Below are positions 46,071-58,562 of a stretch of DNA of 64,000 nucleotides, in pieces. The stretch comes from Protonemura montana. Its lineage: Eukaryota; Arthropoda; Insecta; Plecoptera; Nemouridae. Made by a program: the position numbers and the translations under genes. The notes under the pieces were generated by a model. That model was not told where the DNA came from. It searched no databases and saw only the letters and a list, made by a program, of their open reading frames with translations. The stretch covers positions 478,501-542,500 of the forward strand of contig OX387604.1 in the NCBI GenBank assembly GCA_947568835.1, in the 5' to 3' direction. Within the stretch, counting starts at the first letter, position 1. The number at the start of each line of letters is the position of its first letter.

Positions 46071-46308
46071 CAACGAAGCGGGTGGCAGTGTCAGAAATGT
46101 GTTCGGTATTTTAAGATAGTTGAAGAGGCTGGCCTGGCTAGTCAGTGGGTCGTGGAAAAGACGGGCAAATTTGAAAAGTCGTGTGGAAAGTGGGCTTGAA
46201 GCTTGGCTGGTGGGATGCTAGAAATCGGGTATAGCATGCGCACACCATTCCGTGCTCCGCCCTGCTCTCACAGGCGCCTCCTTCCAGCATCCGAGCCGCG
46301 AGAGCGTA

Positions 46309-46341
46309 CCGACGCCGCGAACCGACGCCGACGCCGACCAC
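46309..46341. repeat. GACGCC island
   Basis: Imperfect GACGCC units followed by CACGTGAC; about 0.6 kb from the 45730 island. Confidence 0.85.
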
Positions 46342-48410
46342 GTGACTTTACACATGTGCATGCTCGAACTGAAACTTGACTCGCACCTGGATTCGAACCA
46401 AGGAGTTATTCATGCTGCATGAGTCTCGTCTTATCGTATCAAAAGTGCATACAATCAAAGTATTGGTGCAATCTTCAATGAAGTGGAGGCGCCATGTCCA
46501 CGGTTTTTTACTCGTTGACAGTAAATTTCATTCGGCTCGTTTAGCACACAAAATGAACGCAACGTTGAAGATCGCAGTTTAAATAGAAAATAAGGGTACA
46601 AACACTTGATTGACATCTGGAGCAAGTCTTTGGGGTGACCGTTACGATTGAGCCGCTGGCGAGTCGTGGCATTTACACACTAGCAGAAAGACGGGTCGAC
46701 AGACCAGTGTATACATGATACGCATTCAACCTAATTAGTCAGGTGGATTAGTTCACGAACAAAGTACAAGCGGGTATGTTCTGTACTCATTGATGGGTGT
46801 TACTTTGACTTCGAACGAGCGCTAGGTGGCGCTAGGTGGCGCTAGGTGGCGCTAGGTGGCGCTAGGTGGCGCTTGGTGTGTGGGTTCTGGAGTGAGACCG
46901 ACTCGCGTTGATGGGTAAAATGCTCGGGTATTTAGAAGTGCACGGGAGCGTATAAATTGAAACGTTTCCCCATACTTGCACCATATGTCAAATTCTCACT
47001 GTCCTAAACCTCCCCTTCATTAAATGTAGACTTCCCATAGCTATAATCTATATGCATTCCTCCGAATGTGAAGGCCTATGTACGTGTATAACTCTTGCTC
47101 TGTTCTTTTCGTCACATACGAGGAATTGCCTCCCCTTTCGAAATAGCAACTACACGCTGGCTCATGTCCCCGCTACCCGTAACACGTCCCCCAATCTACA
47201 ATCTCTTTCCGCGCCCACGTTTTAATTATTTACATTTGAACAAGATTTGTGTTTTATTATAAATTATGCTTTTAAGCTGGACTTCCGACAAGTGTTCTTT
47301 CACGATGCCGTATGGTACATTGACTATAGGTCCGTATAGCTCGTCTTTCCAAGCCGAACATTGTGGAAACAAATCTATAACGCGGGGATTCGCTTTTAAT
47401 GAAAATGCGATAGTAGCTCGCTTCTAACGTAATTAATGACATCTATCTATGCAATTTCTTACAACACCCTGTTCTCAGGTCTCCGGAGGTACGTTTCGCC
47501 TTTCGCTCCCCTAAATGGCAGCTCGAAGTCGGGTGAGAAAAGCAAATGACGACTAGCTAAACAGTTCGCACGATTACAATATTGCTGCCAGGGAGACGGA
47601 TGGTAACACAGGACAAAAACATAAACAACCCTTAAAGCCCTTGCACTGTGAAGAGCTTATGCAGCAACCCATGGGCGTGCTCGAGACTTAGCGTGGTGTA
47701 TAAGAAATGTCTAAAGCTACACCTTAAGTTACAACTGTCAGCAAACTTAATTTTCATGTCATTTGCAATTGCTATCATTGAGAAGTATAAATCATTGGAC
47801 AAAACTTGAAACTTAATGTCTGTGTCATGAAAGTGTGACTGCTTGAGATGTGTTATTTGTAATTGCTAAGCAGAGGCAAACTCGCGAGTTTTTATAGACA
47901 AACTCTGAAAAAAATCAATAATACTTAATCAGTGCAATGTGTAGCGAATGCGTACAAGTGTGACGTATTATAAACTATGCTGAGTAACGCTAATGGGCAT
48001 ATAGATCAACATGATTTCAAGTCCAACAATCCAACAAGATATTACCTACTATTAAGTCTTGGTGTTTCATTTCAGTAAACACATTTGAACAACATCCAGT
48101 TTAGTTGAAATCTCTCTGCTCGTTTTGTCAAAGTTAGGACGGCGCACAACAATAGTTCAATCACCTGTCGTCGCCCCATTTCGTCAATTCATATTGAGTA
48201 ATTAATTAATTCGGTATTGCTCTTGTCTCCTCAGCAAAGCATACATTCCGTAATTCTAAGGTAATTAACACAAATTGCATTTTCAGAGTTGCTTTTCTTG
48301 CGCCCTTGTTTTGTTTATGAGTAAAAACATTAAGTGTGTGCGTGAATTCGAGGGTGTAAATGTGAAATGCGGAAGGCGTGGGTGGCAGGAGAGGAGACAA
48401 TAACATCACT
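46342..48410. other. AT-rich single-copy DNA with one decamer array
   Basis: A tRNA T-arm-like stretch lies near 46387-46408 on the minus strand but is not a tRNA gene (see the rejected items). The decamer at 46821 is listed separately. No gene is recognised. Confidence 0.55.
46821..46870. repeat. Decamer GCTAGGTGGC, 5 perfect copies
   Basis: Five exact copies followed by GCTTGGTG. Confidence 0.97.
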
Positions 48411-48450
48411 GGGCTGGGCTGGGCTGGGCTGGGCTGGGCTGGGCTGGGCT
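48411..48450 (+). repeat. (GGGCT)8 pentamer, quadruplex-prone
   Basis: Eight exact units. G3 runs with two-base loops give a predicted stable quadruplex. Confidence 0.97.
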
Positions 48451-49640
48451 TGCAATGCAAACTTAAACGCGTAACCTGGTTGTGGATGTTCTCCCTGCAT
48501 GTGCTCCTGAGCACGTGAGCACGTATTGAGCAGCAAGAGCTGTCCTGTCCCCCTCCCTCATGATTTATATGATTGTACCCCAAGAAAATGGGAATTGCAT
48601 GACTAACATCTCAAGGAGTATTATGAACAATCTCTGAGACACTCATGCAAACCGGGTTCCTTCCTTTATATACCTTCAAGACATGATTACACGTCCACAA
48701 AGCTAAACTATATAGGGGACTGCTATTCTAGTCATAATAATATAGTTCGCTTGGTCAAAGGGGTGAAAGCATAAGCAATATCTTAACATTTATACCATTG
48801 CGTAGAATATTCGTATTCGATAAGACTTGCCTTATCAGAGCCAAGAACAATTAGGCAAATTTGCAGTCGACCATCGTCTTGGTAATTTCATTTTTGGGGG
48901 AAAAAAAATCAGGCAGAAGCGATTGCGATTGCGAATCGTGAGCAGCTTCCACTTTCTGGACAATATCCATTTCAGTAACAAGGTTTATACACTTTAAGAA
49001 ACCTTGTGTACGTTTATTATCGTTGCTTATCGAGAATTGATAATTATTATTGTCAGAAGCAAAGCAAGACTGGCAAGGCTAACATGATTTTCAGATGCTT
49101 GGTTGTGTTCCCTCTTCTTCAAGCCAAATGTTTTGGTTATTCATGTGTGTTTGTAGGCCCCGAATGATCCCACAAGGCGATGCGATCCGATGCCTTGCTT
49201 GCTTTTCTTTCACTTTAGACAAATAAACAACATGATTCTGTGCCTTGTATTTCTCCTGCATTGTACAGCCTCAACAGCCTCAACTGCAGCCTTGATTTTG
49301 TTGACACACATATCTCACAAAATATCCTTGTACACAAGGAATTCGTAGCCTCACAATGTATACGAACTTCGAAGCAACACATCTTTCGAGTTATGTAAAA
49401 GACGCCAACTTTCACGAAAACCCTTCACATCAGAGGAACAAATAAGATGTAGTCATTGCTAGTTGGCCGCAAAAGAATCATTTCGTTCTCTACGCACTTG
49501 GGAATAGCGATTCGAATAGCAGAGCGTGCATTCATAACCAACCCTGCTTGCGACATTGGTGCCAATTAGTCATACCAGCGCGGCCCAATGTGATATTGAC
49601 ATAACTTACAAGCCGTACTAGGACATTTTGAGCAGATGAC
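48451..49640. other. AT-rich single-copy DNA, no gene recognised
   Basis: A small hairpin GTGCTC-CT-GAGCAC lies at about 48501-48514. Otherwise unremarkable. Confidence 0.6.
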
Positions 49641-49647
49641 ACCATAT

Positions 49648-49730
49648 CATGCCCCATACCATGCCCCATATCATGCCCCATACCATGCCCCATACCATGC
49701 CCCATATCATGCCCCATACCAGCATGGGGC
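49648..49730. repeat. 12-bp repeat CATGCCCCATAY ending in an inverted copy
   Basis: Six units with the last base C or T in the order C, T, C, C, T, C. The array ends in AGCATGGGGC, the inverted form, which creates a perfect 7-bp stem (GCCCCAT at 49711-49717 with ATGGGGC at 49724-49730). Confidence 0.95.
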
Positions 49731-50010
49731 CAGCTCTTGCATCAACTATTATAGTACCTATCGTCCAGATCTCGCTGGTGTCCCATGATCTATCTAGTGA
49801 AGCATAGCATCCCTGGAGCAAGATGCAATCCTCTGTTCACAGATGGCCGTAGCTCAAACTAACGTCCCCCTGCCCCATCCTCGTTTCCGCCCAATATTGT
49901 TTTGTCGTTTGTTTATGAGGTCCGTTTGGTGACATTAGGACTTGGAGAAGAGCCACACCGACCATCGGGAAGATAGGATGTGAAAACGACGCTCCGCTCG
50001 GGAGTTGGAC
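49731..50010. other. Unique DNA, no gene recognised
   Basis: No structured feature. Confidence 0.6.
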
Positions 50011-50091
50011 ATGGGTTGGGGTTGGGTTGGGGTTGGGTTGGGTTGGGATAGGGGTAGGATGAGGATGGGGTAGGGTAGGGTGGGGTGGGGT
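50011..50091 (+). repeat. (GGGTTGGGGTT)n and GGGGTAGG tract, quadruplex-prone
   Basis: An 11-bp unit GGGTTGGGGTT present about three times passes into GGGGTAGGGT words. Many G3-4 runs with short loops are present. Confidence 0.9.
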
Positions 50092-51023
50092 ACCTGATCA
50101 TGTTTGCTTCGAGCATCGTACATGCACGACAAGGACGACAAGGAGGTGGCCATCTATCAAGAGGTTCCTTGTCCGAAACTGCCTTCGCTCGAAGGATCTA
50201 CTCGCAATCTACTCGCGATCAATTGTTTTCCCTGAGCTACTGGGTTCCTCCATGTATTCGAAGACAGGTGCTTGTTTGGGAGCTCCATCCTTGATACCAA
50301 TTACCAATAAAATGAGAAACGAGCAATTAGAAATGAAAGAAAGGACGTCATGGATCAAATTTCATTCAAATCGCGTCGGCAGAAGAATTTTAGATGATGA
50401 CGTATTGATATCTTTTCTTCGTCTTAGAAAATATAACGAAGGGCGTATTTTGGAAATGAACGCCGTCAATCGTCAGTCACTCGTTCCGGACAAATATCCT
50501 TCAAGAAAGCAAATTTACTTTGTTAAAAATACTTAAAAGTCGTCAAGAATTCCAATATTTGTCTTGGCTTAATACATTTCTACAAAAAGTGTTGACACCT
50601 GAAACGAATTTTGCGCTTTAGCTTAGTATTGAAAATCGCCAATTAATACTCTCGTTCAATTAATTAGCCAAGTGGAGATGAAAGAGGGAGAAAGGGGAGA
50701 GTGGCGAGAGGGTGGTGGGGGGGGGGGGGGGGGGGGGCTCTGAGGAACGATGTTAGCAGGACGCAACCCGTAGTACACTTCCTCAATGTATTCATGTGGA
50801 TTATCGACAACAAGCAGAGCAGTCAGAGCAGTCAGAGCAGTCAGAGCAGTCAGAGTCTAAACACTCCCTTTCTTAGTAACTCAATTTTTCATTTGAGAAG
50901 AGAATTCTATGTCTGTACTCAGGACGACATCAGCAACCTCCACAGCTTTGGCAGCTTCGTGAAAATCAGTGCTCGTTTGGGCAAGCAACGTCGCCCATAC
51001 AATTAATAAAACACTATTAGTTG
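50092..51023. other. Unique DNA with a poly-G run and a small nonamer array
   Basis: The plus frame at 50252-50536 (94 codons, charged, mixed composition) is the least repeat-like frame in the window. It has no family I recognise and no clear splice context. A run of 21 G lies at 50717-50737. AGAGCAGTC is repeated about four times at 50816-50855. Confidence 0.35.
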
Positions 51024-51052
51024 CTGGCTGGCTGGGTGGCTGGCTGGCTGGG

Positions 51053-51083
<31 letters not shown>

Positions 51084-51304
51084 GTGGCTGGCTGGGTGGC
51101 TGGGTGGCTGGGTGGCTGGGTGGCTGGGTGGCTGGGTGGCTGGCTGGCTGGGTGGCTGGGTGGCTGGCTGGCTGGCTGGGTGGCTGGGTGGCTGGGTGGG
51201 TGGCTGGCTGGGTGGCTGGGTGGCTGGGTGGCTGGGTGGCTGGCTGGGTGGGTGGCTTGCTGGGTGGCTGGGTGGCTGGCTGGCTGGCTGGCTGGGTAGC
51301 TGGG

Positions 51305-51343
<39 letters not shown>

Positions 51344-51354
51344 GTGGCTGGGTA

Positions 51355-51399
<45 letters not shown>

Positions 51400-51456
51400 G
51401 TGGCTGGGTGGCTGGGTGGCTGGGTGGCTGGCTGGCTGGCTGGCTGGGTAGCTGGG

Positions 51457-51495
<39 letters not shown>

Positions 51496-51528
51496 GTGGC
51501 TGGGTGGCTGGCTGGCTGGCTGGGTGGG

Positions 51529-51559
<31 letters not shown>

Positions 51560-51560
51560 G

Positions 51561-51591
<31 letters not shown>

Positions 51592-51636
51592 GTGGCTGGG
51601 TGGCTGGCTGGGTGGCTGGGTGGCTGGGTGGCTGGG

Positions 51637-51671
<35 letters not shown>

Positions 51672-51696
51672 GTGGCTGGGTGGCTGGGTGGCTGGG

Positions 51697-51739
<43 letters not shown>

Positions 51740-51776
51740 GTGGCTGGGTGGCTGGGTGGCTGGGTGGCTGGCTGGG

Positions 51777-51823
<47 letters not shown>

Positions 51824-51903
51824 GTGGCTGGGTGGGTGGCTGGATAGCTGGGTGGCTGGCTGGCTGGGTGGCTGGCTGGGTGGCTGGCTGGCTGGCTGGC
51901 TGG
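51024..51903. repeat. CTGG/GTGG tetramer satellite, 220 units
   Basis: 880 bp in exact 4-bp phase. Almost every unit is CTGG or GTGG. Rare GTAG units occur near 51296, 51350 and 51448, and CTTG and ATAG once each. The stretch GGGTAGCTGGGTGGCTGGC recurs 152 bp (38 units) apart. CTGG has no stop on the plus strand, which gives frames of up to 292 codons rich in GWLA; these are compositional. Confidence 0.98.
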
Positions 51904-51969
51904 GTGCAGCTAAGCCGCCATATGGAATGAAATCAGCGAAAGGGTTCGGGTGGGGAATTGGTCCAGGGG

Positions 51970-51997
51970 CAGGGAACAGGGAACAGGGAACAGGGAG
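51970..51997 (+). repeat. (AGGGAAC)n heptamer, about 4 copies
   Basis: The same heptamer as at 42303-42350, located 65 bp beyond the end of the tetramer satellite. Confidence 0.93.
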
Positions 51998-54140
51998 GCA
52001 ACAAGGGGAAGCTTATTATTGAGGAAGGATAGAGATGGGCGTTGGGATCACCTAAGAACATTTGGCTTGGCATGGCAGTGGCACATAACGCGATCTGGTA
52101 AGTCGTTGCCAACAGTTGACAAGGGAATTAAGTGATTAGTTACGACCACATCAGACCGTTATCCATGGCTATGTGGCTACGCACTGCAGATCTGATTCCT
52201 CCAACAGCACTCACATTAACGCACACTCTTGCGGTGTCAGTTGAATCACCATCGCAGATATCTCCAGTCGCGACTTGAGCCCCCTAATATTTATTTGCCA
52301 TCCCGGTTCTTTACTATCAAGGATTGTTATTTTGCCAAAGCACTTGTTTTTCTGAATAATACTGTTTTAACGAGTCCGATGGGTAATAGCTTGTTAGTGG
52401 GCAGGTCTTACGAGGGTGCTTAATGCCGCCCACCAATGGCCCACCCACCGCCAACACGTCTCGTCGCAAAAGCGATGCTTCTTCGCCTCCTACCACTGTC
52501 ACGTGGCCGACACTGCATCTAAACGTTTTTAATTCTTCCCTAAATCAACACTCATTACAATACTGATTAGGAAAACAAAAGAAAGCGTTTCCCAGTTTTG
52601 CGGGGCTCGAAAGATCAGCATTGCGCCGGCATTGCGTTTGCATTTGTTAATCAGACCACGGTGTGGTGAGATTTTCACCAGGATGCGATGAAAATACACC
52701 GAGCATTGAATTTAGTTCCAGTTTGTTAGTATTTTTGAACGGTATTCGGCCGTGGGGAGGGGTGGGGGTTGGGGCACCCTGGCTCTGGACTCGCACCCTG
52801 CCAGGAAGGATAAGGGGGGGTGGGGGGCGAAGGGGTAACATCAGAAAGGAGACGGGAGTCGCGCTGGAGCTCGGCAAACAGCACTGCGAGTTATACGTTA
52901 TCTAGGAGATCCACAACCGTCCTAATTAAAAATAAACCCCGCGGAAATGGTATGGCAATGCATATAGTATTCCGTATTATAGTATATAGAAGAGAGAAGG
53001 AGAAGGAGAAGGAGGTGAAGAGGGGGTGGAGAGAGAGATAGACAGAGATAGAACAGGCAAGCAAAGAGATGATTTCTCTCGCATCCTGCCAGAATATATG
53101 AGCTAAGACCCTTCATCAACTGTGAATTTAGCATCTAACACTCTTCGGTCCAGAATCCAGCCTCCGAAAGGGTAGAGGAAGGAGTGGGGGGCGGGGGGGG
53201 GGGGGGGGGACGGGGACGAGGAGATGTGCCGGAATTTACCGCTTGGGGACCTCGAAAACTTGTCATCCGTTCCAGTGGCTAGTGGCTCGCCCCCAACATT
53301 GAAATAAAAGTAACATTTGTACGCGCGTTATCGCCGATTTGCTGCAAGGAGTGAAGAGCAGACAGAATCGCACCACGTGGCGGTCGAGTGCACGTGCACT
53401 TGATCTGTTCACACGCTCTGCCGTGTTTTTAACAAGACCGAATCATTCTGACAAACTGCACAAAAAAAAAAAAGTAAAATTAAACAAAAAGTGTCCGATC
53501 CTACAGAGCAAGTGAAATTTGTACAAGGATCAGTTCATATTTATTCTCTGGATTGTCTCGCGTGCTCAGGGATATTGGAATCGGATAGCACCTCAGTTTC
53601 CCATTAGATTCCGAACTTGGTTAAAAATCAATTGGAAATATTATTGGTTTTATTTGCCATCATACGTTGCCGAGGATGACATATTCTTGTTTATTTCACT
53701 GATTCCTGCCACTCGAAGGATCAGGAGGGGAAGAGGGTGATGGGCGGGTGATTGGGTTAAGGGGTGTGAGAGAGTGGGGGGGGGGGGGGGTCTAAAGCCT
53801 TGCTGGAAAAACCGCCAGGGGGAATCCAAAACCCAGAAGACATTGTGGCGATATATTTCACGAATAATCAATCACCTTTAAATCCATTCCTTCACTTAAA
53901 ATTGCCGATGCTATTTATCGCTTTTCAAAATATCAAAACATAATTGCTATCAGATCGTGTAACAAGTTTCAATTTTTTTCCGTCGAGCTCAAGCGAAATG
54001 ATTCACCTGTCTAAATTCTAGAATCAAACAAACCTAGCAAACTCGGAATGCAAATGCAAAAGGTCGTCGACTGGCGCGCTTTGCTTGCGTGCAGTCGCGA
54101 CCGACCATTCTAGCTCATCTTAGATCCACTCGGCAATCTT
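51998..54140. other. Unique DNA with purine- and G-rich tracts
   Basis: G-rich blocks lie at 52753-52780 and 52812-52835. A (GGAGAA)n purine tract lies at about 52986-53045. Poly-G runs lie at about 53192-53209 and 53776-53790. No gene is recognised; frames are short and overlapping. Confidence 0.6.
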
Positions 54141-54169
54141 CAACAATCTCCAACAATCTCCAACAATCT
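54141..54169. repeat. Decamer CAACAATCTC, 3 copies
   Basis: Three near-perfect decamers; the last ends TG. Confidence 0.93.
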
Positions 54170-57100
54170 GAAGCATGCAGCAGTCGGGAGGTAAGTTGGA
54201 GGCCCGTATGACCGAGGAGTTGCCGCCAAAATGATAACCCATTCCAAATGATCAAGCCAATGTCAGTCTGTCAGGTCAGCACAGATCCGATAGAGTTCAA
54301 AGGAACTTGCTTAACCGTCGCTATCTTCACCAAAGGAAAGCAAACATAGTGAAAATGTTAGGGGTCGCTCTATCTTATCTGGCGCCCTGGCCGGACAATT
54401 CATGTTGAAAGCAAGCCAACAAAAGCATGTATCTCTATGGAGATAATTGGACAGTAATTAGTTAAACAAAGTGAAGTGAAGCTAGAGGGAATAAAGACGT
54501 CCCTGGAGATTTCATCGTCGGCCCAGTCCAGCCAGCCGCTTATGTCACTAGCTAATAACCATTATACAATCTGAGAGAGAGGCAAGAAATACCTTTCGAG
54601 AGCGTTTGTGAAGAGCTTGATTGAGTTATTAGAACAACCGTTTTAAATGACCGTCTATGAGATGAGCTTTAGCCATGAAGTCTAACGCGTTGGTCAGGGG
54701 GGAGGCTAGAGGTGGGGGTCAGCAGTTATATTACGCAAGAAGACTTAGAAATTGCGTAAGTGTTTGAGTGGGTTACACCGGAAAGCAATTTCGAGCGAGT
54801 TCCAGCAAAACGCGAACGATTTCAGAGGAAAACATTTCCCAGAGAGAGCATAAAAGGCGTTGCAAGTTCCCGCCTCTAAAGTCTCAAGCACCCAACTGTT
54901 ATCAGTTGGCGGTTGTCGGTGAACCTTTGCCAGCACCAGATCGGACCACAAGCTCCTTACCACAAGCTACCTCAGACGGTAGCTGAGGGCAAAAATCTCA
55001 GCGCGTTCTATAAGAGGGCAAAGTGGATGGCGAAGAAATGAGCTGATATCCAACTGCTCGCTCAGTTAGCGTAAGTGAGAGCTTAGAGCCCACCACTGCC
55101 ACCACCTCGTCCTCCCCCCCCCCCCCCCCCACTCCTACACCAGCTCGAAACGCGGCGCAGGGGGCCCGGTACCCCAACCCAGCAACCTGCCGAGAAGGTG
55201 CTCACTTCCACGCCACTTGCTCTGAATGCTTCCTAACTGCCGAATACTGAGACGGGAATGGGATATGGGCGAGGAAATCATCGCACCATAATGACATTAA
55301 ACTCATTAAATGAAAATGCAGAGAAGCTTTTTAGCAGGTTTTTAAGCTTGAATGCGGCGCTGAGTGGCTGCCTATGATATAAGAATGGAATATCCGAGAT
55401 CGGTGGGATGGATTGATGAGAGATCAACGAAGGATTCACATTTATAAATTACCTGCGTTCGTGCACGGATCGAAACGACGGAAGATTTTTTTTCTCCTTT
55501 GCTCGAAATTGAGGCAATATTTTTACGGCGTGAATACCAATTATAATAATACTACAGGGCAAAATAATGTGGTGTGATCTTTGGGGTGACATGTCGAAGC
55601 TAGTAAGATTGGTGACAGAACTCGAAGGAACGAGGGGATCTGAATCCCTACTTCCCATCTGGCATCCCTCCCTCCCTCACCACCACACCCACCAGCACGG
55701 ATCGAGGTATTAATTAAACTATCACTTATACTCAAATGGCATAAATCAGGCATTGTCTCAGGCCAAGTAAGCCACGTCAAGATTGATAGAGCTCCCTGTC
55801 GCATTATCGATCAGACTGCATGAGTTCATGCTAGCCAATGACTGGTAATCAATTAATTAATATAAGCCAACAAAGAAACCATTTTCATTCATAAATGTTT
55901 CAGCACAAACGAGCTGTTCTCATGTAACAGATACGTTATATATTCGAACTTAAGCAATGGGAATACGCCTTCTTTCCCCGATACTTTTCTTATAAAATAT
56001 TGACGAGTTGTAAGTTGCTTGAGTGGATTTACCTTGCTACTCTTTCTACTTGGTAATATCTCTTGATTTCCAGCTCAGAAATGTAGTGCACCAGAATGGT
56101 TCTGTGCAGCACAAATTACGATTTTGTTGCCCCTGAATGGTGGAAACCCGACTCAAAACAAAATGTGCGTTATGTTTAAATAATCGTTTCATTGCGAGAG
56201 GAAAGGGGTTGGACGCGGTTCTAGCGGAAGCCTTGAAAGTTGGTGTCATGAGGTTCACTTTGTGCATATTTGATTGCATAAATATACCTTAACAACCGAG
56301 CATTTAGCTCCGAATCCCGAAAACATAGTTAATATTTGAACATAGTTAGTATCAGTACGCCCACAACACGCCAGGCGGAGTTGCCGACGTATTGGCGGCA
56401 GTCGGCAGTCATCTGAATTATGTGGAAGGGATACTTCTTATATAATTATCGATAATATCTTCGACATGCATAATATATTCACTCGTGCAACCATTTCGGT
56501 TGGCAGGCATGCTTATATATATAATCATCGAGGAAATCTGCGAGTATTTCAGCCAGAAAACCTAGTCAAGAAACGGGAAAATAAGAAAGAATAGGTAAAA
56601 GAATGAAAAAACACACAGTGCAAAAGATTAGGAGCGTAACAATGTTCTACGCGTAGAACTGTTCATAGGTAAAACAGGTAAAACGCATCGCTTATAAAAG
56701 TAGTTGGTCAGTTGTGCATGCGAACATTGTAATAGATTTATCAGAACACTGAATCACTTTGTAACTCTGGCTTATCTCAGCTGCTCCAGAGAAGTCATGG
56801 AGACCCAGATTGGTGAGATTTTCCTCCAGTGGCACCCAATAGCGTTGCTTCGCTGTGGAGAGCTTGACATTCTGCGTTGTGCCAAGAGAAATAATTTCCT
56901 GTCATTCCTTCTGTAATTATTTCAGATAATAACTAAAATGCTGCAAAGCAGCGCAGGACTACGAGTAGGCATCATTTGGAGCGACTACGCCACAAAACCT
57001 TTCTAATATTACAGTTGAGACTAAAGAATATCAGGAGACTCTTGCTGATAACACCCAGCAAACATATCTCTGTAGCAGTACGCAATACAGGAGTCTGACG

Positions 57101-57935
57101 TACTCTTTACATCTGAGCTGAACCATCACTTATTTAGATGTGACTTGAAAGATGAAGGCAGTTCCCCCGAAATCGTAATTTTCGTGCGCGCCGTACCATC
57201 TCGCATCCCTCTGGTACTCCCTTCTCCGTTTTCCGTCCTGCTATTTCGCTCGAAATCGTAATCAGGCGTCGCAACTACGCTGCCTGCCTGTCTGATTCAT
57301 ATCTTTGCATATTGTAGCCCATTTTAATTAGTAAGTAGAAGAGTTGCTTCAAGAAAGCTGCATACACTCTTCTAATCATAGATCCGTTCCTGGCCGACAT
57401 ACCCTCAGGCGAGCAATGGCGAAGCTGACGAGATAGCGGACTGGAACTCGCGAGAAAAACACAAGTGCTGGCGAACACCGAGGAAAAGCGGCGAGGAAAA
57501 GCGGCGAGGAAAACGACGGGGAAAACGCGGCGACGGCCGCATACTTTCAAAGGGTAGATATTTGCCTAGTTCGTATGCAAAACCAACACCGTGTTTGTTT
57601 ATGTGGCGAGTTTGTGTCCGTGACAGTTCTTGCGACCACGAGTGCCAAGACCGATAATTTGCGGATTGACGAAAGTTTCCGTGCGCCGTGCTTGTGCATG
57701 TATCCACTTAACATAACGATAAAAACAAGCAAACGAGCGAGATATGTGCAGATATAGCGCAAGGGGTACGAGACGGAACTAAGCGACAAGATGAGGAACA
57801 AACCCCGAGTGAGAGTGAGAAAGACTGCTGGGATACAGCCACACGAGCTGCGTCGGTGGAAATAATCTGCTGGAGCATTTTCCGAGCGAGATGAATTGTT
57901 GAGTTAGCGCTGGGGCTGGGCGCTAGGCGTCGCTG
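54170..57935. other. Mostly AT-rich single-copy DNA, no gene recognised
   Basis: A poly-C run of 17 lies at 55114-55130. A 16-bp palindrome at 56644 is listed separately. A GCGGCGAGGAAAA unit is repeated about twice at 57480-57540. The frames are short and unrecognised. Confidence 0.6.
56644..56659. other. 16-bp perfect palindrome GTTCTACGCGTAGAAC
   Basis: A spacerless palindrome centred on ACGCGT. It may be a binding site for a dimeric protein or a chance occurrence. ACGCGT is also the yeast MCB core, which has no established meaning here. Confidence 0.7.
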
Positions 57936-57972
57936 GGTGGAGGTGGAGGTGGTGGTGGTGGTGGTGGTGGTG
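57936..57972. repeat. (GGT)n trinucleotide
   Basis: GGAGGT units followed by about eight GGT units. Confidence 0.93.
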
Positions 57973-58499
57973 ACGGCGACACACTTTCCACGTTTGCACC
58001 ACTACAATCGACATTATAAAAGTGGAAAACTGTGAGTCGGCCGTCCCAGGGGGTCGCGTAAAGAGTCACAAGGGAGGAAGGGGAAATAAAGGAAATACAT
58101 CTCTAGCTTAACATTTAAAATTGCCGATTGGTTGGGTCATGTTTCACCAGAATGAAAATATGCGACGTCGTTAATACAACAGGGTACAATCTCCAATCTA
58201 GCCATGGGAAAATGTAAATGAAAATTGCTGGTTTGGGTGTATTGTAAGGTTGCGGTGAGCGTCGGTTCGGCCAGAAAACCCGTTCCTATGAAATAGCGGA
58301 GCGGATGAGGGGTGAGATGAACAAGCAGAAGTGTGGTATGTTCTATATATAAGGATTATCGGAATAAATGTGTGATTTTCTGGCCGGAATCCAATCGAGA
58401 AGTCGGTGAAGTTTGTGAAGTCGCTGGACACGAAGCTATGCGAGTACACAGCTTCTTGACACACCGCGTTAGGGTGCGTTGGGTGGTCTGGGCGGAGGA
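57973..58499. other. Unique DNA, no gene recognised
   Basis: A plus frame begins at 58333 but runs into the poly-G tract, so it is not credible as a coding sequence. Confidence 0.6.
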
Positions 58500-58562
58500 G
58501 GGGGGGGGGGAGGGGGGGGGGGGGGGGGGGGGGGGCCTACAAACACACACACACACACACAC
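58500..58562 (+). repeat. Compound poly-G and (AC)n tract
   Basis: Eleven G, one A and twenty-four G are followed by CCTACAA and a (CA)n run of about 11 units. Homopolymer length is uncertain. Confidence 0.9.

Noticed and set aside
46380-46445. tRNA gene on the minus strand
   Set aside because: The complement of 46387-46408 resembles a T-arm (TTGGTTCGAATCCAGG) and a short stem lies beside it, but no matching acceptor stem, D-arm or standard anticodon loop can be built.
51024-52022. GWLA-rich plus-strand frames of up to 292 codons, which look like membrane or glycine-tryptophan proteins
   Set aside because: They are a direct readout of CTGG/GTGG tetramers in three registers.
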